A stretch of 64,000 nt of DNA from Terriglobia bacterium (lineage in GTDB: Bacteria; Acidobacteriota; Terriglobia; Terriglobales; Acidobacteriaceae). The stretch is taken from assembly GCA_020073465.1 (NCBI GenBank), contig JAIQFC010000023.1, forward strand, positions 1 to 64,000. Reading direction: 5' to 3'. Below are positions 31,910 to 40,596 of this stretch, in pieces. Position numbers and translations under genes: made by a program. How positions within the stretch are numbered: the stretch's first letter is position 1; every line of letters begins with the position of its first letter. Below the pieces are notes generated by a model that ran no database searches, was not told the DNA's origin, and saw only the letters and a list, made by a program, of their open reading frames with translations.

Positions 31910-32260
31910 TCAGGCGCGCTGCATCTGCGCAGACCTGCCGTACTTCTGAGTGGCGTAGCCGACGATCAATCCGACCATCCCACCGGGTAGCATGATCTGG
32001 AGATAGTAGCCGTGCTGCAGCACGGCAATGACGAAGGCGAGCGCCAGGCCGACTCCCAGCCCGAACAAGATCCCGAGAGCCAAGGAATGTACCTTACGCG
32101 CGAAGACTCCGATCAGAATGCCGGCGATCACGCCCTTCATGGTCGATCCAAAGACGATTCCGACGATGCCGGCTCTGGCTGCAGGGGTAAACCACGCAGT
32201 CAGACCGTCGAAGATGCCCAAGATTCCACCCAGAATCAGTCCTAGCAATATTTTGTTCAT
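31910..32260 (-). CDS. Small hydrophobic membrane protein, unknown
   Basis: A 116-residue membrane protein with glycine-rich hydrophobic segments at about 3-20, 30-52, 60-82 and 88-104 (GLILGGILGIFDGL, LGILFGLGVGLALAF). The glycine zippers suggest tightly packed helices, but no named family was recognised. The ATG at 32260 is preceded by CAGGAGA. It lies just downstream of the kinase/sigma pair on the same strand but across a gap of about 80 bases. Confidence 0.65.
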   Translation of the reverse strand: MNKILLGLILGGILGIFDGLTAWFTPAARAGIVGIVFGSTMKGVIAGILIGVFARKVHSLALGILFGLGVGLALAFVIAVLQHGYYLQIMLPGGMVGLIVGYATQKYGRSAQMQRA

Positions 32261-32336
32261 GTCGTCTCCTGAGGAGCCTTTTCTGGCGCTCTGGTCCTGC
32301 TCCCTGTAGATCTATTACCCGATTTGTGAACTTCCT

Positions 32337-33317
32337 TTAGCGCTTGGCAAAAAGAATAAAGAGACCTCTCATGAACAGGTAAGCCAGAACCAGGACGATT
32401 GCGGTCGCGTGCCGGTGCATGAGCCGGACGCTGCGCTCCAGGACGTTTTCCCGGTAGGCGCTCACCGGCATTTGTTCCAGGTACCTGGAGATGTCTGCGG
32501 CGAGCGCCTCGACGGACTCATATCGCAAGGCGGGATTCGCCGCCATGGCCTTCCCGCAGATTGATCGCAGCGGGCGCGGCAGGGAGCGGAAAGCATTCTT
32601 GGGTGCGGTGTGCGCCAGCGTGAACGCCATCACGGCACCGAGGGAGAAAACGTCCGACCGCGGACTTGCGGCGTCCCCCCTTTCCTGCTCCGGCGACATG
32701 AAGCCAGGAGTTCCGACAACTCCGGTCGCCGGGGGATTGGTGCTGTGCCCAGCCTCCGGGTGAATAGCCAAAGGTGGGGCGGTGGCTGCGCTAGCGAGTT
32801 CGATTCGTTTGGCCAGTCCCCAATCCATGACCAGCACCTCGCCGAAGGGGCCAATCATGGTGTTTCCTGGTTTCAGATCGCGGTGTAAAACGCCATGGGA
32901 GTGGGCGAAGGCCAACGGCTCGGCGATGCGCAGGATCAGCCGAAGGGCCTCAGAAGTCGATCCCAGACGTCGCACATGCTGCTCCAGCGTTTCTCCCTGC
33001 ACATACTTCATGCAGCAAAACACACGGCCGTCCGCGAGGGTGCCAGCATCGTGCACGGGGACGATGCCGGGATGTTCGAGGCTCGCCAGTATCTCGGCCT
33101 CTCGCAGCAGTCTCGCAGCGAGGTCATCTTTCCCATCTGCGAGATCCAGAACCTTCAAAGCGACCTGCCGGTGGAGAACGGTGTCTTCCGCCAGCCAGAC
33201 GGCAGCCATACCGCCACGGGCTAGAAGCCGCACGGCGCGATAGCGGGTTCCGCTCAAATCGGGGAACCCAAGGTTCGCGCGGAGCTGATCGACTACCTGA
33301 TCAGAGAGCCACTTCAT
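32337..33317 (-). CDS. Serine/threonine protein kinase, membrane-anchored
   Basis: A 326-residue Hanks-type kinase. The P-loop is LLARGGMAAVWLAED, the ATP lysine K55 lies in VALKVLD, the catalytic loop is HRDLKPGN (145-152, D147) and DWG replaces DFG (165-167), a change common in bacterial kinases. TPGFMSPEQ follows. One C-terminal membrane helix (about 302-322) anchors it, with no extracellular sensor. The ATG at 33317 overlaps the stop of the upstream sigma-factor gene (ATGA), so kinase and sigma factor are co-translated and likely act in one pathway. Confidence 0.92.
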   Translation of the reverse strand: MKWLSDQVVDQLRANLGFPDLSGTRYRAVRLLARGGMAAVWLAEDTVLHRQVALKVLDLADGKDDLAARLLREAEILASLEHPGIVPVHDAGTLADGRVFCCMKYVQGETLEQHVRRLGSTSEALRLILRIAEPLAFAHSHGVLHRDLKPGNTMIGPFGEVLVMDWGLAKRIELASAATAPPLAIHPEAGHSTNPPATGVVGTPGFMSPEQERGDAASPRSDVFSLGAVMAFTLAHTAPKNAFRSLPRPLRSICGKAMAANPALRYESVEALAADISRYLEQMPVSAYRENVLERSVRLMHRHATAIVLVLAYLFMRGLFILFAKR

Positions 33318-34051
33318 TTTGCGGTTGCACCCAGCAGCGCCCGGGCTTCGGCCTGAAACTCTTCTTCGGTTGCGGTCATGTCGCGAAGCTGATCGAGAAC
33401 GCATTGCCTGAAGTCTCGGCGCGCAGAAGATAGGTAGTTGGTTACATCGGAAGGGGAAAGGTGAAACTCCGCAGCCAGTTGCGCGTAGGTCGGATGCGAA
33501 TCCTGGTCTTCTGTTAAGTTGTATCGCTCGAACACGGCCAGGTAGACGAGTTTGCCAGCGACGTCATACTTGCTGCGCAAGCGTTCCAGCGCCAGAGCAA
33601 ACAAGCTTCGGAGGCATTCTCGCTCGAAGTACTGCTCGAAGTTGTCCGCACTCGAAAGGGCGGTGTGCGCAAGCTCCCGCTCGGCGGTTTCAAAATCGAG
33701 CTCGACATGGGAGTTGTCGCCGCCTCGCTTCAGGCGATGTGCGTCTCGCGACTGCTTCAGGAACAGCCGGTCGGCGCAGGTGCGCAGGAAAGTGCGCAGC
33801 CGTCCTTTGCCCGAATCGTAGCCGGCGAGAAAGTCTTTTTCGATCAACCGGGCAAAGAATTCCTGCGTCAGATCCTGAGCGTCGGCCGAGTTGAGTTCCC
33901 AGCGCAAGCGGAGGTGTTTGTAGATCGGCTTCCAGTAAGCTGCCGTGATGGTCTCGAGGGCTCTCGATTTCTCGGCCGGGTCATCGCTCTGTACCGCGGC
34001 AAGGATTGAATGCCGCGTCAGCGGGAACTTGTCGGCGACGACCTCTTCCAT
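33314..34051 (-). CDS. ECF-type RNA polymerase sigma factor, kinase-linked
   Basis: A 245-residue sigma factor with region 2 (YWKPIYKHLRLRWELNSADA then QDLTQEFFARLIEKDFLAGY) and region 4 (TYAQLAAEFHLSPSDVTNYL). It is longer than typical ECF factors because of an insert between regions 2 and 4. It is translationally coupled to a Ser/Thr kinase, an arrangement known from Planctomycetes and Acidobacteriota in which phosphorylation is thought to replace an anti-sigma factor. No anti-sigma gene is nearby. The ATG at 34051 has AGGAG upstream. Confidence 0.85.
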   Translation of the reverse strand: MEEVVADKFPLTRHSILAAVQSDDPAEKSRALETITAAYWKPIYKHLRLRWELNSADAQDLTQEFFARLIEKDFLAGYDSGKGRLRTFLRTCADRLFLKQSRDAHRLKRGGDNSHVELDFETAERELAHTALSSADNFEQYFERECLRSLFALALERLRSKYDVAGKLVYLAVFERYNLTEDQDSHPTYAQLAAEFHLSPSDVTNYLSSARRDFRQCVLDQLRDMTATEEEFQAEARALLGATAK

Positions 34052-34073
34052 CCAGAATACTCCTGAGCTGAAT

Positions 34074-36506
34074 CTAGTTCCTCAGCGTCTTGCCGGTCTT
34101 CAGTGTGTACTGAATTCTCTCCTGGGTTTTCTTCTCACCGCAGAGTGATTTGAATCCCTCGCGCTCGAGGTCAAGGATGTACTGCTCGCTCACGGGCGTG
34201 CCGGGAGTGACGTGGCCGCCGCAAAGCACTTCGGCGATCTTGCCACCCAGCTTCACTTCATAGTCGGTAATGTAGTCACCCTGGCGCATGAGGTGGACGC
34301 CCATCTTGAGGGCGGCCAGAAGATTTTCGCCGGGGGCAGGGACGTCGGTGCGGGGGACGGGTGGCTCGTAACCCGCGCGGACGAGTTCGAGGGCGCGGCC
34401 CTTGGCGTCGCTGAGAACGCGCTCGCGGTTCATGGAGATGCGGTCGCTGTCGGTCAGGAAGCCGAGGACGCGGGCTTCGTGTGCCGAGGTGGCGACCTTG
34501 GCGGTGGCGATGGTTTCGAAAGCGCGCTTCATGGCTTCCATCATTTCGACGGAGCCGGCAAGGGCTTCGCCGGAAGTCTTGCCCCGCGATGCAGCGGCGC
34601 TATCGACGGCGCGCAGCAGCATCTCTTTGCAGCCTCCGCCGCCGGGGAGCAGGCCGACGCCGATCTCGACCAGGCCGGTGTACAGTTCGGCGTGAGGCTG
34701 GCGTGCCGCGGCGTGCAGCGAGATTTCCGTGCCTCCACCGAGACACAGTCCAAACGCCCCGACGACTGCGGGCTTGGGAGAGAATTTGATGGCCTGGGTC
34801 ATGCCCTGGAACTGGCGGATGGCGAGGTCGACGTCGTCCCATTCTTCTTCCTGCACGCTCATGAGCAGCAGCATCAGGTTGGCGCCGACGGAGAAGTTCG
34901 CGGCGTCGTTGGTGATGACGAAAGCGTCGAAATTGTCGCCGGGACCTCCGGGCTTCAGGGACTGCGTGATCAGGCTGATGATATCGGCGCCGAGCGAGTT
35001 CATCTTGCTGTGAAACTCGATGCAGGCCACGCCGTCGCCGAGATCGACCAGCGAGGCGCCGGAATTTTTCTTCACCACGCCGTTGGATTTCTTGGCGACG
35101 GTGACCGACCACACGCCGGCAGGGACTTGAACCGGCTCCCAATTCTCCGTTCCCAGTTCCCAGTACTTGCGCCCCGCTGGTGACTTGGGATCATCGCTAT
35201 ACCAGGATTTTCGTCCGGCATTGAGCAGCTTTTCGACATTGTCGGCGACGGGACGACCCTCTTTCTTCATGCGGGCGACGGTGGCTTCGACGCCGGCGGC
35301 GTCCCACAACTCGAAGGGGCCGAGTTCCCAGTTGAAGCCGAGGCGCATGGCGCGGTCGATCTCGACGATGGAGTTGGAGATTTCAGGGACGCGGTTGGCG
35401 GAGTAGGTCCACAGATCACACAACGCAGACCAGAGGAACTGTCCGGCTTTGTCGCCCTTCTGCGGGCCGGCGCCATCCAGGCCGAGCAGGGTGCGCAGGC
35501 GGGCTCCCGTATCTTCGATATTTCTTGCCATGTCGAGCGCGGCAAATTTCGGCTTCTGGCGGGGATGGTATTCGAGCGTTTTCCAGTTGAGAGCGAGGCG
35601 TTCGTCTTCCTTGCCGTTGCCCTTTGCTTTCTTGTAGAAGCCGCCCTTGGTCTTGTCGCCGAGCCATTTGCGCTGGAGCATCTGAGTGAAGAAGTCGGGC
35701 AGGCGAAGATCGTTGCGTTCGTCGTGGACGTTGGTGGTCATGTTTCCGACCACGTGGCCCAGGATATCGAGCCCGACCAGGTCGATCGTGCGGAAGGTCG
35801 CTGACTTCGGCCAGCCGACGGCCTGTCCCGTCAGCGCGTCAACTTCTTCGATGGTGAGGTCCATCTCCTGCATCAGGCGAATGACGTTGAGCACAGAGAA
35901 CGTACCGATGCGGTTGCCAATGAAATTAGGAGTGTCTTTGGCGATGACGACGCCTTTGCCCAGGCGCACGTCGCAGAAGTGGGCCACCGCGTCGATTGCG
36001 GCGCGGTCGGCTTCGGGCGTCGGGATGATTTCGAGCAGGCGCATGTAGCGTGGCGGATTGAAGAAGTGCGTGCCGAACCAGGCCCAGCGGAAGTCGTCGG
36101 AGAAGCCCGCCGCGATTTTGCCGACGGGCAAGCCGCTGGTGTTGGTCGTGACGATGGTGCCGGGCTGGCGGATGGCTTCGACCCTGCGTAGCAGGGAGCG
36201 CTTGATTTCCAGATTCTCAACCACTGCTTCGATAATCCAGTCGGCGTCGGCGAGCTTCTGCAAGTCGTCTTCGAAATTACCGACGGTGACGAAGCGGGCA
36301 AGCGACGGCTCCATAAAAGCAGCGGGCTTGGATTTCCTGGCAGCGTCGAGTCCGGCGGCCGCGATCTTGTTGCGGGCAGGCACATCAGCGTCAGGAGGCA
36401 CGATATCGAACAGGTAGCTGGGGACGGCGGCGTTGGCGAAGTGTGCGGCAATGCGGGCGCCCATGGTTCCGGCGCCGAGGATGGCGACCTTATTGATGCG
36501 TTTCAT
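34074..36506 (-). CDS. fadN: 3-hydroxyacyl-CoA dehydrogenase / enoyl-CoA hydratase (FadN-like)
   Basis: An 810-residue bifunctional beta-oxidation enzyme. The N-terminal NAD-binding domain starts VAILGAGTMGARIAAHFANA. The dehydrogenase active region contains TNTSGLPV and GTHFFNPPRYMRLLEIIPT. The C-terminal hydratase-like domain (about 500-790) has SLGADIISL and GAFGLCLGGGTEISLHAAA. The domain order, dehydrogenase first, fits FadN rather than FadB. The ATG at 36506 lacks a strong ribosome binding site. It would head a fadN-fadA-fadE set if the inserted accessory genes were removed. Confidence 0.92.
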   Translation of the reverse strand: MKRINKVAILGAGTMGARIAAHFANAAVPSYLFDIVPPDADVPARNKIAAAGLDAARKSKPAAFMEPSLARFVTVGNFEDDLQKLADADWIIEAVVENLEIKRSLLRRVEAIRQPGTIVTTNTSGLPVGKIAAGFSDDFRWAWFGTHFFNPPRYMRLLEIIPTPEADRAAIDAVAHFCDVRLGKGVVIAKDTPNFIGNRIGTFSVLNVIRLMQEMDLTIEEVDALTGQAVGWPKSATFRTIDLVGLDILGHVVGNMTTNVHDERNDLRLPDFFTQMLQRKWLGDKTKGGFYKKAKGNGKEDERLALNWKTLEYHPRQKPKFAALDMARNIEDTGARLRTLLGLDGAGPQKGDKAGQFLWSALCDLWTYSANRVPEISNSIVEIDRAMRLGFNWELGPFELWDAAGVEATVARMKKEGRPVADNVEKLLNAGRKSWYSDDPKSPAGRKYWELGTENWEPVQVPAGVWSVTVAKKSNGVVKKNSGASLVDLGDGVACIEFHSKMNSLGADIISLITQSLKPGGPGDNFDAFVITNDAANFSVGANLMLLLMSVQEEEWDDVDLAIRQFQGMTQAIKFSPKPAVVGAFGLCLGGGTEISLHAAARQPHAELYTGLVEIGVGLLPGGGGCKEMLLRAVDSAAASRGKTSGEALAGSVEMMEAMKRAFETIATAKVATSAHEARVLGFLTDSDRISMNRERVLSDAKGRALELVRAGYEPPVPRTDVPAPGENLLAALKMGVHLMRQGDYITDYEVKLGGKIAEVLCGGHVTPGTPVSEQYILDLEREGFKSLCGEKKTQERIQYTLKTGKTLRN

Positions 36507-36534
36507 GAATTAGCCCCGCTGATAATGACGTTCG

Positions 36535-36655
36535 AACCACAGAGGATATGGAGGACTTGGAGAATTTCGGATTTTCGATTGCCGAGTGCCGATTGAAGAT
36601 CCGCAGAGTCTCGGGTCGTCGGCAATCGGAAATTGGCAATCGGAAATCGGGATCT
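36535..36655. repeat. Family C half-element and family D-like inverted repeat
   Basis: AACCACAGAGGATATGGAGG at 36535 is a decayed family C arm. It is followed by TTTCGGATTTTCGATTGCCG (about 36565-36584), whose words recur as CGGCAATCGGAAATTGGCAA and TCGGAAATCGGG (about 36620-36652). Together they form a long imperfect stem. Confidence 0.65.
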
Positions 36656-36663
36656 GCTCCTGT

Positions 36664-37146
36664 CTAGGGAAGTTTATCGATTGTCCAGTCATTGTTGCCA
36701 GTGTTCAAAACAACTATTTGGGAGAACCGGCGGCGGGCGCGCTTGCTCCCCAGGGCCGGACCGACCAGCACAACGGGAAACTCGTAGCGTCCGTGGCGCA
36801 GCATCTTGCCTCGACCAATCTCGTAAGCAAGAGGACCGGGGGCAGAGAAGACGTCTTCGAGGATGTCAGTTGTAACTTTTTCCTTGGCATGGTTGGTCAG
36901 CAGCGCCATCCCGGTTTCGACATCGCCAGACTGCCAGGCCTGCAGGTAGTGGTCGGCAGTGGCGAGGGCGAAAAGGTAGCCTGGGTCCAAGGGCGGCGTG
37001 CGTTGAGTCTTGCCGGCAACTGTCGACAGCGGTAGCGCTACGCACAGGAAGATGAGCGGCAGGCGGAAAGGGAAGGCAGGATGCCTTCCCGACAGCCGGC
37101 GGGACGCGGGCGCTACGTTGCTGGGAACGCTCTTGCTGAGTCGCAT
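36664..37146 (-). CDS. Exported hypothetical protein (160 aa)
   Basis: A 160-residue protein with a hydrophobic segment (LPLIFLCVALPLSTVAG, about 28-45) that looks like a signal peptide, then a soluble domain with DHYLQAWQSGDVETGMALLT and RYEFPVVLVG, an NTF2-like or DUF4878-like appearance that I cannot confirm. Residues about 10-26 are encoded by a palindromic repeat (37070-37119), so the true start may lie further in. The ATG at 37146 lacks a ribosome binding site; CATAAT lies six bases upstream, suggesting a leaderless mRNA. Confidence 0.65.
   Translation of the reverse strand: MRLSKSVPSNVAPASRRLSGRHPAFPFRLPLIFLCVALPLSTVAGKTQRTPPLDPGYLFALATADHYLQAWQSGDVETGMALLTNHAKEKVTTDILEDVFSAPGPLAYEIGRGKMLRHGRYEFPVVLVGPALGSKRARRRFSQIVVLNTGNNDWTIDKLP
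37070..37119. repeat. Palindromic repeat within the 5' end of the 36664-37146 gene
   Basis: GGGAAGGCaggatGCCTTCCC (37070-37090) is a perfect hairpin followed by GCCGGCGGGACGCGGGCGCT, a style of element otherwise found in non-coding DNA. It is translated here as residues about 10-26. Confidence 0.65.
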
Positions 37147-37194
37147 GCATTCATTATGCGGGATGACGAGAACTTCTTCTGCTTAGGGGGTGAG

Positions 37195-37704
37195 TCACGG
37201 TAGGACATCCGAGGGATGCTCCTTTACATACTCAAGTGCGCGTCGTGCAACATCCTTTTCTCCCTTGTATGCGAGCAGTTTTGGAGCATCCTGCAAGGGC
37301 ACCCAGCACGCACGCGCAACTTCGATACGCATTTCCGGGGTGATGTCGTCGATGCGTCCGGATTCGTAGCGCAGCAGGTAGAAACTTACGATCTTGAAGA
37401 CGCGCTCGCCGTCAGCCCAGGTGCGGACGTAGACATACTTGATGTCGGCGAGCTTGCAGACCGGGCTGGCGGTGATGCCAGTCTCCTCCTGAACTTCGCG
37501 CAGGGCTGCGTCCACAGGCTTTTCGCCGGGATCGACCAGGCCCTTGGGCAGGGCAAGGACGGGCTTGGGTTTCGAACGGGAAACGCGGCGAGCGGGATCG
37601 GGCAAGGCTGTGTCCGGCGCCGTCGGCAGTTCTATGACGGCCATCCACCAGGTCCCTTCCTGGTTCCGGATGACCACGCCGCCGGCCGAAATCTCCCGCA
37701 CCAT
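37195..37704 (-). CDS. Nudix hydrolase
   Basis: A 169-residue Nudix protein with a complete Nudix box at residues 55-77 (GLVDPGEKPVDAALREVQEE plus TGI), which binds the metal and cleaves nucleoside diphosphate-linked compounds. The substrate cannot be told from sequence; the ALPKGLVDPGE context resembles diadenosine-polyphosphate or general house-cleaning members. The ATG at 37704 (MVREISAGGVV) is the natural family start. The gene stands alone. Confidence 0.88.
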   Translation of the reverse strand: MVREISAGGVVIRNQEGTWWMAVIELPTAPDTALPDPARRVSRSKPKPVLALPKGLVDPGEKPVDAALREVQEETGITASPVCKLADIKYVYVRTWADGERVFKIVSFYLLRYESGRIDDITPEMRIEVARACWVPLQDAPKLLAYKGEKDVARRALEYVKEHPSDVLP

Positions 37705-37794
37705 ACAGTCGGCAAGTTAGCAGGAATACAGCGGTTAGTCACGCCCGGCAGGGTGCGGTGGTAACCAGCTGCCTGAGGACCGTCGTAATCCGCA

Positions 37795-37822
37795 TGTAGC
37801 ACGGTCGTGCCCTACATCCGGT
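37795..37822. repeat. Short hairpin ATGTAGCAC...GTGCCCTACAT
   Basis: ATGTAG-CAC and GTGC-CCTACAT pair around GGTC in the non-coding gap between the Nudix and patatin genes. It has no T-run and resembles the other small palindromes in the window. Confidence 0.5.
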
Positions 37823-37890
37823 GCAGCGAATGTGGCATCTTACATGCTACGTAGTGGTTCGGTAGTTCCGGCAGCAGCGAGGCCGGAGAT

Positions 37891-38832
37891 GTGGGGTACG
37901 CAGTGAAGAGCCTGGGGAAGATTATCCGGTCGGTGCAGGCCTTTGGGCGGGAGCTCTCCCGCAAGACTGGCCTTCCAGAGTCATCGCGAGCGATTCCAGC
38001 TGTGGGTGTGGCGTTGGGTGGCGGATTTGCCCGCGGCATCGCGCACATTGGTGTTCTGAAGGTTCTCGACGAAGAGGGGATTCCCGTCCGAGTGGTTACG
38101 GGCACGAGTGTGGGCGCGCTGATCGGTGCGTGCTATTGCAGCGGGCTCTGTTCTGAAGAACTCGAAGAAGTCGCGCGCTCGGTTCGCTTTACCACGTTCG
38201 CGCGCTGGACGCTCTCGCGCTATGGCTTCGCTACCAATGACCGCATGGTTGAATTTCTCAATCGTACCCTGAAGGTGAAGACCTTCGAGGAATTGCGTGT
38301 TCCTCTGGGCGTAACGGCTACGGATTTCAACAGTGGCGAAGGAGTTGTGTTCCACTCCGGAACGATTATCGATCCCGTGCGCGCCAGCTGCGCCTATCCC
38401 GGGATGTTTCTGCCGGTGAATATTCGCGGGCGGTGGCTGGTGGATGGAATGTTGTCGCATCCGGTACCCACGCGGCCGTTGCGTGAAATGGGGGCGGATC
38501 GCGTCCTCGCCGTGCACTTGAAGGGGCAGTGGTCGAAGAATGGCGCACCCCGGCACTTGTTTGACGTGATCGGGCAGTCGTTCGCCATCGCACAGGACAG
38601 GATGTCGGATGTGTGGCGGGGCGCGGCGGATCTGGTCATCGAGCCGGATGCGGCCGGCTTCGCCTACGACGACTTCAAGCGGGCGGACGATTTGATGCAC
38701 GCTGGAGAAGTGGCTATGCGCAGGGCGCTGCCCGCAGTGCGCAAGTGGTTTGAAGCTTCCCTGGCAACTTCTGCTGTACCCGCGAAAGCGCGTCCGGCGG
38801 TGGCAAAGCCCGCGCCCGTGCCGGCGGACTGA
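37891..38832 (+). CDS. Patatin-like phospholipase (RssA/NTE type)
   Basis: A 313-residue bacterial patatin. The oxyanion motif is ALGGGFARGIAHIGVL (41-56), the nucleophile S73 lies in GTSVG and the catalytic Asp D185 lies in LVDGMLSHPVPTRPL. It likely hydrolyses phospholipids or lysophospholipids at the inner membrane; no export signal is evident. GTG 37891 has GGAG three bases upstream, while GTG 37903 would remove four residues with better spacing. The C-terminal tail after residue 290 is Ala/Pro-rich. Confidence 0.9.
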   Translation: MGYAVKSLGKIIRSVQAFGRELSRKTGLPESSRAIPAVGVALGGGFARGIAHIGVLKVLDEEGIPVRVVTGTSVGALIGACYCSGLCSEELEEVARSVRFTTFARWTLSRYGFATNDRMVEFLNRTLKVKTFEELRVPLGVTATDFNSGEGVVFHSGTIIDPVRASCAYPGMFLPVNIRGRWLVDGMLSHPVPTRPLREMGADRVLAVHLKGQWSKNGAPRHLFDVIGQSFAIAQDRMSDVWRGAADLVIEPDAAGFAYDDFKRADDLMHAGEVAMRRALPAVRKWFEASLATSAVPAKARPAVAKPAPVPAD

Positions 38833-38923
38833 CTCGCCACGCGTACTCCCACCTTGCTTCCTCTGATGAAAGACCACGGTAGCGCAATCCTCACATACTG
38901 AATGGTCTCGGGAGTCAATGATT

Positions 38924-39784
38924 TCAGTAGAGCCTCGTGATGATGGCAAGGAGTGGTAAGAGCAATAAAACCCAAAGGCCGTACTTTGCGGAACTTGGCA
39001 TGTTCGGGGACCCCTGATAGTACAGAATTGTCGCAACGAGGCCGATCACCAGCCCGATGCCCAGAGGAAGAACCAGTTCGCGATACGGTGTGTACATCAG
39101 ATAGAGCGGACCTCCAAACATCAAAATGCACCACAGCACCGAGGCTACTGCCGTGATGGAGGCACGAACAGATGGGGTGGCTTGAACGACTCTCGCGGTC
39201 GGTGCCCAAGCCGCCAATCGGCTGCGGAAGTCGTCATAGTCAAGCAACCCATTACTAACAAAGAGGGTCTTGAGCCGGGAGTTTGTCTGAATATTGATTC
39301 CGCGAGAAGACTCTACGATTGTCGTGACGGCATTCGGCACCATGTCCAGGGGAGGAAAGTCCGGCAATCTACGAATCAAACAGGCGTCGCTGAGCTCCAG
39401 AACCAGCGCATCCCACTTTCGGCGTTCGCGTTGAATCGACCGGTAACTCACCCACACCAGCATTAGTGGGAGGAACACGAAATCGAAGAGGCGGTGCTTT
39501 GACTCGAAACGCCCATCCAGATACCAAATCCCCGCAAGCATCAACGGGCCGACAATAGCCACGCCAATAATCATTCTTCGACGCAGTCCAGCAAAGCGCG
39601 CTGGGTCCAGTCGGTAGCTGCGCGACTGCGGGACAGCCGGGTTCTCTACGTTGGCGACCACCGAGCGAATGTTAGCACGCTCCAGAGCCAATGCACCGCA
39701 GGCGATGTGGGCCTTCGCAAACTCGGAAATCGCTTGACAAGAGCAAGTTGGCGAATCAAACTGATGTCTAGTCAGACTAGTCAT
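38924..39784 (-). CDS. Membrane protein of unknown function (286 aa)
   Basis: A 286-residue protein with hydrophobic segments at about residues 70-87, 98-112, 205-228, 230-250 and 268-284. A cytoplasmic stretch between (about 115-200, RRKWDALVLELSDACLIRRL) resembles a PH-like module such as those in YcxB or bPH2 proteins, but this is not certain. The ATG at 39784 lies within the divergent promoter region of the Phd/PIN toxin-antitoxin pair. A start further in, at the MIIGVAIVG methionine, cannot be excluded because the first 60 residues are not family-like. Confidence 0.55.
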   Translation of the reverse strand: MTSLTRHQFDSPTCSCQAISEFAKAHIACGALALERANIRSVVANVENPAVPQSRSYRLDPARFAGLRRRMIIGVAIVGPLMLAGIWYLDGRFESKHRLFDFVFLPLMLVWVSYRSIQRERRKWDALVLELSDACLIRRLPDFPPLDMVPNAVTTIVESSRGINIQTNSRLKTLFVSNGLLDYDDFRSRLAAWAPTARVVQATPSVRASITAVASVLWCILMFGGPLYLMYTPYRELVLPLGIGLVIGLVATILYYQGSPNMPSSAKYGLWVLLLLPLLAIITRLY

Positions 39785-39787
39785 AAT
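39734..39787 (+). promoter_or_regulatory. Probable operator/promoter of the Phd-PIN toxin-antitoxin pair
   Basis: TTGACA (39734-39739) and CATAAT (39782-39787) are too far apart to be one promoter, but both are promoter-like. Between them GTCTAGTCAGACTAGTC (about 39766-39782) carries overlapping GACTAGTC-type palindromes next to CATAAT, a typical place for antitoxin autorepression. Confidence 0.45.
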
Positions 39788-39801
39788 CGAAAGGGAGTTC
39801 C

Positions 39802-40128
39802 ATGGCAAGATCACTGAAGAAGCCCAACCGCGGCGTCACGCCTGCCCCGTCTCGCAGCCTCAAAACCTCCGGAGATTCGTGGCAAGTTCAGACCGCGAAG
39901 GCCCGTTTCAGCGAAGTGTTCCGGCGGGCGCGAACGGAGGGGCCGCAACGCATCACGCGGCAGGGTAAGGAAGGCGTGGTGATGGTTGCGGAGGAACAAT
40001 ACGAACGCCTGGTGGGCAAGTCTCATCAGCCCAAGAATCTGGTGGAATTCTTCCGGCAATCGCCGCTGGTGGGGGTCGAGCTCGACCTGGAGCGAGATCG
40101 CGATGCGGGACGCGACGTTGAGCTATGA
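39802..40128 (+). CDS. Phd/YefM-type antitoxin
   Basis: A 108-residue antitoxin. The core WQVQTAKARFSEVFRRARTEGPQ followed by ITRQGKEGVVMVAEEQYERL is the Phd/YefM DNA-binding fold. The C-terminus (FFRQSPLVGVELDLERDRDA) is the toxin-wrapping part. The first 27 residues are a basic extension. ATG 39802 follows GGGAG. The stop overlaps the toxin start by four bases (ATGA). Confidence 0.9.
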   Translation: MARSLKKPNRGVTPAPSRSLKTSGDSWQVQTAKARFSEVFRRARTEGPQRITRQGKEGVVMVAEEQYERLVGKSHQPKNLVEFFRQSPLVGVELDLERDRDAGRDVEL

Positions 40129-40550
40129 GTGGATTCCTGCTGGACACGAATTGCATCTCTGAAGTTGTCCGCAGCAAGCCGGAACGGCGCGTGCTGGAGT
40201 GGATGGCGGCAGCGGATGAGAGTTTGCTCTACCTGAGCGTCCTGACGCTGGGGGAGATTCGCAAAGGAGTGGCGGGCCTGCCGCAGAGCAAACGGCGGAC
40301 CCGGTTAGAATCCTGGCTGGAATTGGAGCTGGGAGCCCGCTTTTCCGGGAGGATTCTCCCCGTTGATGCGGCGGTCGCTGACCGTTGGGGGTTGCTCTCC
40401 GCCGAGGCGAAGCGCAACGGAAGGTCCCTGTCGGCGATCGACGGTTTATTGGCCGCGACTGCGCTTCACCACAATCTCACGATCGTTTCGCGGAATGTCA
40501 GCGACTTTGCGAACACGCAGGCACCCGTTTTGAGTCCCTGGGAAGCGTAA
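40125..40550 (+). CDS. vapC: PIN-domain toxin (VapC/FitB type)
   Basis: A 141-residue PIN-domain ribonuclease. The acidic residues lie in FLLDTNCISE (D7), in LGEIRKG (E45 region), and in the SAIDGLLAATAL segment, with a further acidic residue in NVSDF near the C-terminus. The family cleaves RNA, often tRNA or rRNA, when released from its antitoxin. Translational coupling to a Phd-type antitoxin matches the FitAB-like arrangement. Confidence 0.92.
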   Translation: MSGFLLDTNCISEVVRSKPERRVLEWMAAADESLLYLSVLTLGEIRKGVAGLPQSKRRTRLESWLELELGARFSGRILPVDAAVADRWGLLSAEAKRNGRSLSAIDGLLAATALHHNLTIVSRNVSDFANTQAPVLSPWEA

Positions 40551-40596
40551 CCTTCCGGAGTGTCCAGGTGACGGACCGAGATCGAACCGAAGGCTA

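Noticed and set aside
37891-37893. ATG at 37889 as the patatin start
   Set aside because: It is out of frame with the patatin motifs; GTG 37891 or 37903 keeps the frame.
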